Origin: Hyalangium ruber
GTDB taxonomy: Bacteria; Myxococcota; Myxococcia; Myxococcales; Myxococcaceae
DNA length: 64,000 bases
Assembly: GCF_034259325.1 (NCBI RefSeq)
Contig: NZ_JAXIVS010000006.1
Span: 124,001 to 188,000, forward strand
Reading direction: 5' to 3'
The notes under the pieces were generated by a model. It worked only from the letters and a program-made list of their open reading frames with translations, had not been told where the DNA came from and did no database searches. The position numbers were made by a program, and so were the translations under genes. The number at the start of each line of letters is the position of its first letter. Position 1 is the stretch's first letter. Shown here one piece after another: positions 29,775 to 37,540 of the stretch.

Positions 29775-30425
29775 TCAGTCGCAGTTCACGTCGTTGCTGA
29801 TGTTGAACGGCTCGCCAGCGGCGACCTTCTCGGCAGGGCCCACGGGAGCCGGGCAAACCGGCTGCAGCTCGCCGTCGGACGAGGAGATGGACCACGCGTC
29901 AGCGGCGTCCAGGGGGCTGTTGTCGACGTCGCCCATGCCGTAGGCGAGGAAGTCGAAGGAGCCCGTGCCACCCGCGGCGTTGAAGATACCGGCGTCCATC
30001 GCCATGCCGTTCGCGATGGCGTTGTTGTTCCAGGTCGCGGCGCCCAGGGCAACGACCGGGAAGGTCGTGGGGAAGCCCGCGAACTTGAAGGTGTCAACGC
30101 CGATGCACACGTCGTTGTCGTGCTGGACCACGTTGATGGCGCTGCGATCCTCGAACACGCCGCAGCCGTTATCCAGGTGGTAGCTGTAGCGGTTGCCGCG
30201 CTCGGGGGCGAAGCTGGTGGCGCGGATGACCGCGGGAGGCGTGCGCTGCTGGGTGCGCAGACCGGTGAAGAGCGACTTGAGGTTGGTGTTCACCTCGGAC
30301 TGGCGGGCGCGCGCCTGGAACCGGATGAAGTTCGGGATGGCGATGGCGGCCAGGATGCCGATGATCGCAACCACGATCATGAGCTCGATGAGGGTAAAGC
30401 CACGATTGCGACGGGTCTGGGTCAT
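29775..30425 (-). CDS. pilA: Major type IV pilin PilA (sigma-54 controlled copy)
   Basis: 216 residues from the ATG with GGAG about 9 bases upstream. The leader (MTQTRRNRG) is cut by PilD before the N-methylated Phe of [19 protein letters not shown], and Glu 5 is present. The mature protein has FAPERGNRY, two Cys pairs and a tail [13 protein letters not shown], which match Myxococcus PilA. A sigma-54 promoter lies 59 bases before the start codon and a terminator follows 29 bases after the stop, so it is a monocistronic, strongly regulated gene, consistent with a major pilin. It is the fibre subunit for social motility. Its neighbour is a paralogue from a tandem duplication. Confidence 0.93.
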   Translation of the reverse strand: MTQTRRNRGFTLIELMIVVAIIGILAAIAIPNFIRFQARARQSEVNTNLKSLFTGLRTQQRTPPAVIRATSFAPERGNRYSYHLDNGCGVFEDRSAINVVQHDNDVCIGVDTFKFAGFPTTFPVVALGAATWNNNAIANGMAMDAGIFNAAGGTGSFDFLAYGMGDVDNSPLDAADAWSISSSDGELQPVCPAPVGPAEKVAAGEPFNISNDVNCD

Positions 30426-30483
30426 GGTCTGCTGCTCCTTGCAGTCGGCGAGGACTGGGGGTCTGAACGACGACGCAAGACAT

Positions 30484-30499
30484 AGCAAAGGTCGCGCCA
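30484..30499 (-). promoter_or_regulatory. Sigma-54 (-24/-12) promoter of pilA
   Basis: On the minus strand the sequence is TGGCGCG-ACCT-TTGCT, a near-perfect match to TGGCACG-N4-TTGCW. The expected start is near 30472, about 47 bases before the ATG. PilR is encoded in the same locus and carries the sigma-54 contact loop. Confidence 0.85.
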
Positions 30500-30523
30500 C
30501 TTGCGCCAGATCTGCTAAGTGGG

Positions 30524-30575
30524 CTGATCTTCGTGGGATAGGGGGGCGGGGTGCCGGATCAGGTCAGGTCTGATC
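30524..30575. promoter_or_regulatory. Candidate PilR upstream activating sites (CTGATC motifs)
   Basis: CTGATC occurs at 30524-30529 and 30570-30575, and its complement GATCAG at 30557-30562; the last two form an inverted repeat with a 7-base spacer. Relative to the predicted pilA start they lie at about -52 to -103, the normal distance for an NtrC-type activator. That PilR binds here is inference. Confidence 0.4.
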
Positions 30576-30580
30576 GACAA

Positions 30581-30612
30581 AATTTGGCACCCGGCGACGA
30601 ATTTGGGCACCC
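30581..30612 (+). repeat. Short direct repeat upstream of pilD
   Basis: AATTTGGCACCC (30581-30592) and AATTTGGGCACCC (30600-30612) differ by one inserted G and are 19 bases apart from start to start. This near two-turn phasing suggests a binding site on one face of the helix. Confidence 0.45.
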
Positions 30613-30620
30613 AGGGCCCG

Positions 30621-30636
30621 GAGAGGCTAGCCTCTC
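30621..30636. repeat. Perfect 16-bp palindrome before pilD
   Basis: GAGAGGCTAGCCTCTC is its own reverse complement and ends 8 bases before the pilD ATG, where no Shine-Dalgarno is seen. It could be an operator for a dimeric repressor or an RNA hairpin that affects pilD translation. Confidence 0.55.
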
Positions 30637-30644
30637 GGCCCTCC

Positions 30645-31658
30645 ATGGACCCGGAGTTCCCGCCTTTTCTAATGACGTTGCTGGCTGTCTGGCTCTTCAT
30701 TTTGGGCCTGTGCGTCGGCAGTTTCCTGAATGTCGTTGTTGCTCGAGTGCCCCACGGGCAGAGCATCGTCAAACCACGGTCTCGGTGCCCGAAATGCGGG
30801 CACACGCTGTCCTGGTACGAGAACATCCCGCTCCTGTCGTGGCTGGCACTGCGGGGCCGCTGCCGAGGGTGCAAGTCGCCCATCTCCATCCGCTACCCGC
30901 TGGTGGAGCTGCTCACCGGGTTGCTCTTCCTGGCCTGCCTGCGGCGCTTCGACTGGTCGTGGGAGCTCGTCGCCGCGCTGGTGCTCATCACCCTGTTGGT
31001 GCCGCTCACCTTCATTGATCTCGAGCACTGGATCCTTCCGTTTTCCCTCACCGTGCCCGGCATCATCGCGGGCGTGGCACTCGCGGTGCCCCGGGGGATG
31101 GAGGCACTGAGGGACGCGGCCATCGGCGCCGCGGTGGGCTTCCTCGCCTTCCGGCTGATGGAGTACCTGGGCTGGAAGCTGTTCCGGAAGGAGGCGCTGG
31201 GGGGCGGGGACAAGTTCCTGGTGGCGATGCTGGGGGCATTCCTGACCTGGAAGGCGCTGCTGGGCATCCTCTTCCTCTCCTCGCTCCAGGGCGCCGTGGT
31301 GGGGGTGCTGCTCATCGCGCTCACTGGCCGCGCGGGGCCGCGTACCGAGGTGCCGGAGTCGGAAGAGCCCGAGAAGGAGGCTCCGGAGCCCGAGCTGACG
31401 ATGACGTGGGAGTTCACGAAGCCAGGGCTGCCGCTGTGGCGCCGGTTGGTGTTGGTGCCCTGGTGCCTGCTCTTCCAGCCCATCCCGGACGAGCCCAAGG
31501 ACGAGGCGGGCGAGGAGATCGACTGGGTGCCCGGCACGACGAACATCCCGTTCGGGCCGTGGCTGGCGCTGGCGGGCCTGGAGATCCTCCTGCTGGCGCC
31601 GTGGCTGTCGCGGGTGCTGCCGCCCCAGCTCGCCTTGCTGCTGGGCGGCCTGCCGTGA
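30645..31658 (+). CDS. pilD: Prepilin peptidase / N-methyltransferase PilD
   Basis: 337 residues from the ATG that begins MDPEFPPFLMTLL; a longer in-frame start would run into the palindrome. The N-terminal cytoplasmic domain has the two Cys pairs of the methyltransferase/zinc site (CPKCGHTL and CRGCKSP) with RYPLVELLTG next to them. The catalytic aspartates are in FIDLEHWILP and GGGDKFL, as in aspartic proteases of this family. It cuts the pilin leaders and methylates the new N-terminus. About 70 extra residues rich in Glu and Pro (from about 240) form a loop before the last membrane helix. It has the divergent pilA region upstream and pilS2 16 bases downstream. Confidence 0.95.
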   Translation: MDPEFPPFLMTLLAVWLFILGLCVGSFLNVVVARVPHGQSIVKPRSRCPKCGHTLSWYENIPLLSWLALRGRCRGCKSPISIRYPLVELLTGLLFLACLRRFDWSWELVAALVLITLLVPLTFIDLEHWILPFSLTVPGIIAGVALAVPRGMEALRDAAIGAAVGFLAFRLMEYLGWKLFRKEALGGGDKFLVAMLGAFLTWKALLGILFLSSLQGAVVGVLLIALTGRAGPRTEVPESEEPEKEAPEPELTMTWEFTKPGLPLWRRLVLVPWCLLFQPIPDEPKDEAGEEIDWVPGTTNIPFGPWLALAGLEILLLAPWLSRVLPPQLALLLGGLP

Positions 31659-31674
31659 GGGGGCCCGAGCCGAG

Positions 31675-32793
31675 ATGAAGTGGCGCATCGCCAGCGTGGC
31701 CTTCCTGCTGGGCTCGCTCTCCACGGGTCTGTCGTGGCTCACGCTCCAACCCGCGCTCATCCGCCTGCTGGACGTCACGCGCCGGCTGGCTCCTCCCGAC
31801 AGCCCCGAGGCAGAGGTGCTCTCGCGCGTGCGCGGCTTCCTGCCCTTCGCGCTCGCGCTGGATCTGCTGGTGCTGGCGGTGCTGGTGTACTTCGTGCTGG
31901 ACCTCACCGTGGGCCGGCCTCTGAGGGCCACGGAGATGGCGGTGGAGCAACTGGGCCGGCTGGAGCTGAATCTGCCGCCGGTGTCCCAGGGCGGACCGCT
32001 GATGTCGCGCATCCAGAGCGCGCTCAACCGCATGGCCGAGGCGCTTCGCCGGGAGCAGGCCCTCACGCGCTCTCAGGTGGAGGCGTTGCAGCAGGCCAAC
32101 GCGCGACTGGCCCGCGCGCATACGGAGCTGGTGTCCGCCGAGCGGCTGGCCACGGTGGGAAAGCTGGCCGCGGGCGTGGCCCACGAGGTAGGCAATCCCC
32201 TGGCGGGCATCCTCGGCTACCTGTCCCTGGCGCGCATGAAGGCCACCAGCCCGGAGCTGAAGGAGTACCTGGGCCACATTGATCATGAGGTGCATCGCAT
32301 CGATAGCATCGTCCGGGGGCTCTTGGACCTCGGGAGGCCTCGGCCCGCCACGCTGGCGCCGGTGGACATGAGTCAGGTGGTCGAGACGTGTGTGCGGCTG
32401 GTGCGTGCCGGGCCGGAGCTGTCCCATGTGGAGGTGGACTTCACGCTGGAGCCCGGGCTTCTGGCTCGGGCGGACGCGGGGCCGCTCTCACAGATCGTCA
32501 TCAACCTGCTGCTCAACGCCGCGCAGGCGATGAAGGGGCAGGGCAGGGTGCGCGTCTCCACCCGGCGCGAGGGGAGCGAGGCCCTGCTGGCGGTGGAGGA
32601 CACCGGCCCGGGTATCCCTCCCGAGGTGATGCCGCGCCTCTTCGAGCCCTTCTTCACCACGAAGGAGGGCAAGGGCACGGGGTTGGGGCTCGCGGTGTCG
32701 CTGCACCTGACCCAGAGCATGGGCGGGCGGCTCACCGCCGAGAACGTTCAGGGGAGCGGTGCCCGCTTCACCCTCCACCTGCCGGCGACCTGA
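31675..32793 (+). CDS. pilS2: Sensor histidine kinase (PilS2-like)
   Basis: 372 residues with two membrane helices (about 5-25 and 60-81) and a short periplasmic loop, then a HAMP domain (TVGRPLRATEMAVEQL), a coiled coil, a phospho-acceptor box with the unusual GVAHEVGNPLAG (Val for Ile/Leu after HE, Gly for Arg), and an ATPase domain (VINLLLNAAQAM, GKGTGLGLAVS). Its gene follows pilD at 16 bases and precedes an NtrC regulator, so the pair are probably partners. The name follows the order of the M. xanthus locus as I recall it. The signal is unknown. Confidence 0.85.
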   Translation: MKWRIASVAFLLGSLSTGLSWLTLQPALIRLLDVTRRLAPPDSPEAEVLSRVRGFLPFALALDLLVLAVLVYFVLDLTVGRPLRATEMAVEQLGRLELNLPPVSQGGPLMSRIQSALNRMAEALRREQALTRSQVEALQQANARLARAHTELVSAERLATVGKLAAGVAHEVGNPLAGILGYLSLARMKATSPELKEYLGHIDHEVHRIDSIVRGLLDLGRPRPATLAPVDMSQVVETCVRLVRAGPELSHVEVDFTLEPGLLARADAGPLSQIVINLLLNAAQAMKGQGRVRVSTRREGSEALLAVEDTGPGIPPEVMPRLFEPFFTTKEGKGTGLGLAVSLHLTQSMGGRLTAENVQGSGARFTLHLPAT

Positions 32794-32848
32794 GCAGGGA
32801 ACTACCTTGAGTCAGGACGCTGGGGGATGATGGGTCCCCCGAGCGACC

Positions 32849-34252
<1,404 letters not shown>

Positions 34253-34455
34253 GCGTGCAGGTGAGCACAGTGGGGGGTATTTGACGGAGCGCGCCCCAGG
34301 CCGGAAAATCGGCCCCGAGAGGCGTTACTGCGGGGGCGCGGGCGGAGGGCACGGCGGGCGTGCCCGACCGGCCGTGGAGCGAGCGGGCGCCGGTCAACTT
34401 TTAGGCGGGGTTGCGCGCTGGTGCTACGCTGGCGCCCTCTCCACGGGAGAACTGA

Positions 34456-35538
34456 ATGGCGAAGGGCAAACTGGCACTCGGTCTCGATATCGGATCGACC
34501 TCTGTAAAGATGATCCTCCTCAAGGAGCAGCGCAAGCGCGGCGAGGTCGGCTACGCGCTGCAGAGCTTCGGCATGAAGGCGCTGCCGCCGGAGGCCATCG
34601 TCGACGGGGCGTTGATGAACTCGACGGCCATCGTCCAGGCGGTACAGGAGCTGATGAACGAGCTCAAGGTGAAGAGCAAGGAGGTCGCCATCGGCGTCTC
34701 CGGCCACTCGGTCATCATCAAGAAGATTCAGATGCCCCGCATGAGCCAGGAAGAGCTCGAGGAGAGCATCCAGTGGGAGGCGGAGCAGTACATCCCCTTC
34801 GACGTGAAGGACGTGAACATCGACACGCAGATCCTCGACTCGGGCGCCAATGACGCCACCGGGCAGATGGATGTGCTGCTGGTGGCCGCCAAGAAGGACA
34901 TGATCAACGACTACACCACCGTGGTCTCCGAGGCGGGGCTGCAGCCGGTGGTCGTCGACGTGGACGCCTTCGCCGTCCAGAACATGTTCTCGGCCAACTA
35001 CGACATCCCCGAGAAGGAGACCGTGGTGCTCATCAACGCGGGCGCCTCGGTGGTCAACATCAACATCATCTCCAACGGAATCACCGTCTTCACGCGTGAC
35101 GTGACGATCGGTGGCAATCAGTTCACCGAGGAGATCCAGAAGCAGCTCAACGTCTCCTACGAGGAGGCCGAGGCGCTGAAGATCGGCGGCAACGGCTCGG
35201 ACGCCGACGCCGTGGTGCCTCAGGAAGTGGAGCGCGTGCTGACCAGCGTGGCCGAGCAGGTGGCCGGCGAAATCCAGCGCTCGCTGGACTTCTACGCGGG
35301 CACCGCCGCCGACGCCAACTTCAGCAAGGTCTACATCTCGGGTGGAACCGCGAAGATCCCCGCGCTGTTCAAGACCATCGAGAGCCGCGTGGGCGTGCCG
35401 GTGGAGATCCTCAACCCGTTCAAGAAGATCGAGATCGACAACCGCAAGTTCGACCCGAACTTCATCATGGATGTGGCGCCCGTGGCCGCGGTTGCCGTGG
35501 GGCTGGCTCTGCGCCGTCCCGGCGACAAACTGAACTGA
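34456..35538 (+). CDS. pilM: Type IV pilus actin-like protein PilM
   Basis: 360 residues. Actin/FtsA fold with the phosphate-binding GLDIGSTSVKMILL at the start, IGVSGHSVIIKKI, then VLINAGASVVNI and YISGGTAKIPAL near the end. It forms the cytoplasmic ring that binds the N-terminus of PilN and links to PilB. GGGAGA lies about 7 bases before the ATG. The 203 bases upstream, after pilR2, show no promoter I can call with confidence. It starts the pilM-pilN-pilO-pilP-pilQ operon. Confidence 0.97.
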   Translation: MAKGKLALGLDIGSTSVKMILLKEQRKRGEVGYALQSFGMKALPPEAIVDGALMNSTAIVQAVQELMNELKVKSKEVAIGVSGHSVIIKKIQMPRMSQEELEESIQWEAEQYIPFDVKDVNIDTQILDSGANDATGQMDVLLVAAKKDMINDYTTVVSEAGLQPVVVDVDAFAVQNMFSANYDIPEKETVVLINAGASVVNINIISNGITVFTRDVTIGGNQFTEEIQKQLNVSYEEAEALKIGGNGSDADAVVPQEVERVLTSVAEQVAGEIQRSLDFYAGTAADANFSKVYISGGTAKIPALFKTIESRVGVPVEILNPFKKIEIDNRKFDPNFIMDVAPVAAVAVGLALRRPGDKLN

Positions 35539-35571
35539 TAGACCCCTCTCCCTGAGAAGGAACCGACGCAT

Positions 35572-36261
35572 ATGATGATCCGCATCAATCTTCTGCCCGT
35601 CCGGGTGGCGAAGAAGCGGGAGATGGGCAAGCAGATCCTTGTCCTCTTCGCCGCTGTCATCGTCGCTGCGGTCGTGGGCAATTACATGTGGTACGCCGAT
35701 CGCGACGCGGAGTTCCAGGCGAACGCCGCGGGCATCCGCCAGGTCCAGACGAAGATCGAAGAGCTCAAGAAGGTCATCGGCGAGGTCGACAAGATCAACG
35801 ACCGCAAGGCCGAGGTCGAGAAGAAGCTCGGCGTGCTCGATGGTCTGCGCAAGGGCCGCTCCGGTCCGGTGAAGATGATGGACGCGCTGGCCTCCGCGAT
35901 GCCCAAGAAGCTGTGGCTGCGCAACTTCATCGAGGACAAGAGCGGCGTGAAGATCGCCGGCTCGGCCGTCAGCCACGACGAGGTGGCCGAGTTCATGCGC
36001 GGCCTGAGCAGCATGGTGTGGACGCCCAAGGGAATGGGGCGGCTGGTGGAGCAGCGGCGCGACGCGAAGACGAGCCGCGTGGAGCTGCTCACCCCGGACG
36101 CCACCATCGAGGAGTTCCCGGTGTCGGCCATCAAGCCGTTCTTCAACGCCATCGAGCTGAAGGACGCGGTGCAGAAGACGGCCTCGGCCTCGAGCAGCGA
36201 CCCGAACGCCATCTCCACGGTCGACTTCAACATCAACCTGACGGCCAACTACGCCATCTGA
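35572..36261 (+). CDS. pilN: Type IV pilus alignment protein PilN
   Basis: 229 residues. The cytoplasmic N-terminal motif MIRINLLPVR is the conserved PilM-binding peptide. A membrane helix follows (ILVLFAAVIVAAVVGNYMWY), then a periplasmic coiled coil and a ferredoxin-like domain. It forms a heterodimer with PilO. Two ATG codons are adjacent (35572, 35575); AAGGA lies about 11 bases before the first. The 33-base gap to pilM and 15-base gap to pilO support an operon. Confidence 0.95.
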   Translation: MMIRINLLPVRVAKKREMGKQILVLFAAVIVAAVVGNYMWYADRDAEFQANAAGIRQVQTKIEELKKVIGEVDKINDRKAEVEKKLGVLDGLRKGRSGPVKMMDALASAMPKKLWLRNFIEDKSGVKIAGSAVSHDEVAEFMRGLSSMVWTPKGMGRLVEQRRDAKTSRVELLTPDATIEEFPVSAIKPFFNAIELKDAVQKTASASSSDPNAISTVDFNINLTANYAI

Positions 36262-36276
36262 GAGGCCTCGCGAACC

Positions 36277-36909
36277 ATGGAACAGTACCTCGACAAGATT
36301 GCGAAGGCCCCCGCGGGCATCAAGTACGGCGGCCTGGTGGGCCTCGTCGTCGCCCTTACGGTGGCCAACTTCTTCCTGCTCGTGCAGCCGACGGAAGACA
36401 AGATCAAGCTGCAGGTCGAGCAGCGCCGCAAGCTCGACCTGGACCTGGCCGAGAAGAGCGAGATCGCCCAGAACCTCAACGAGCGCCGGCGTGAGCTGGA
36501 CGTGCTGGATCAGAAGCTCGCCGAGGCCCTCACCGAGCTCCCGGAGAAGAAGGAGATCGACGAGCTGCTCGCGCAGATCAACGACATCGGCAAGAAGTCC
36601 GGTCTGGAGATCGCCCGCGTGGAGCCGGGCAAGGAGACCATCGGTGGCGGCGAGTTCTTCGCCCGCATCCCGATCAAGATGACGGTGAGCGGCAACTATC
36701 ACGAGGTCGCCATGTTCATGCAGGAGATCGCGAACATGCGCCGCATCGTGAACGTCAATGGCATCACGCTCGACAAGCCGGCGGTCAAGAACGAGAAGGT
36801 CATCCTTCAGAGCTCGTTCGTGGCCACGACGTTCCGGTTCATCGAGGCCAGCCAGATGCCGCAGGATCCGAAGAACAAGGGCAAGAAAGTTGCGCCGGCC
36901 CCCAAATAG
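36277..36909 (+). CDS. pilO: Type IV pilus alignment protein PilO
   Basis: 210 residues. A membrane helix near residues 17-38 (LVGLVVALTVANFFLLVQP), a periplasmic coiled coil with heptads of Glu/Lys/Leu, and a C-terminal ferredoxin-like domain (ARIPIKMTVSGNYHEVAMFM) typical of PilO. It pairs with PilN and contacts PilP. It is a member of the pilM-pilQ operon, with pilP 21 bases downstream. Confidence 0.95.
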   Translation: MEQYLDKIAKAPAGIKYGGLVGLVVALTVANFFLLVQPTEDKIKLQVEQRRKLDLDLAEKSEIAQNLNERRRELDVLDQKLAEALTELPEKKEIDELLAQINDIGKKSGLEIARVEPGKETIGGGEFFARIPIKMTVSGNYHEVAMFMQEIANMRRIVNVNGITLDKPAVKNEKVILQSSFVATTFRFIEASQMPQDPKNKGKKVAPAPK

Positions 36910-36930
36910 GGTGACAAGAGGAACCAGAGG

Positions 36931-37491
36931 ATGAAGACGCTCAAGTACAAGATGACCACGGCTGCGCTGGCGCTCTCGCTGGTGGCTTGTGGCGGTGGAC
37001 AGAAGGCGGCGCCCGCGCCGGCCAAGCCCACTGCTGCCAAGCCAGCTGCCACCACCGCCGACGCCAAGAAGGACGCGGTCGTCGAGTCCTCCGTGAACTA
37101 CACGTACAACCCGGTTGGCAAGCGCGACCCGTTCCGCAGCCCCCTCGAGGAGCTGCAGGGCAGCAAGCAGGACACGGTGGTGACGTCCTGCAGCGAGCCG
37201 CTCTGCCTGTGGGACATCGACCAGCTGAAGCTGGTCGCGGTCGTCACTGGCGACGCCAACCCCATTGCCATGGTGGAAGATCCCCTGGGACGCGGGCACA
37301 TCGTGCGCCGCAACGCCCGCATGGGACGCCAGGGCGGCCGGGTGACACAGATCCTCCGGGACTCGGTGACGGTCACCGAGTTCATCCAGGCGGAGGGGAA
37401 AGTCATCCCCAATCCGGTGGGCCTCCAGCTCAAACCGGATGTCAAGCGGGACCCGATGTACGACCTGTCCACGGGCAGGAACTGGGAGTAG
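36931..37491 (+). CDS. pilP: Type IV pilus lipoprotein PilP
   Basis: 186 residues. The lipobox (LSLVAC, Cys 20) is followed by an Ala/Pro-rich linker. The conserved PilP beta domain begins with YNPVGKRDPFRSP and continues LWDIDQLKLVAVVTG and AMVEDPLGRGHIV. It bridges the PilNO dimer to the N-domains of the PilQ secretin. GAGG lies directly before the ATG. Confidence 0.95.
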   Translation: MKTLKYKMTTAALALSLVACGGGQKAAPAPAKPTAAKPAATTADAKKDAVVESSVNYTYNPVGKRDPFRSPLEELQGSKQDTVVTSCSEPLCLWDIDQLKLVAVVTGDANPIAMVEDPLGRGHIVRRNARMGRQGGRVTQILRDSVTVTEFIQAEGKVIPNPVGLQLKPDVKRDPMYDLSTGRNWE

Positions 37492-37540
37492 CTCCTCGGG
37501 CCAGCAGCCCGGGCCCGATTCCAACTTGTAGAGGGGTAGC

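Noticed and set aside
30583-30600. TTGGCAC upstream of pilD as a -24 element
   Set aside because: No TTGC element follows at the required distance, so I treat it only as part of a direct repeat.
34412-34440. A GG-N10-GC pair upstream of pilM, possible sigma-54 promoter
   Set aside because: The flanking bases do not fit TGGCAC-N5-TTGC, and such pairs are common by chance in this GC-rich sequence.
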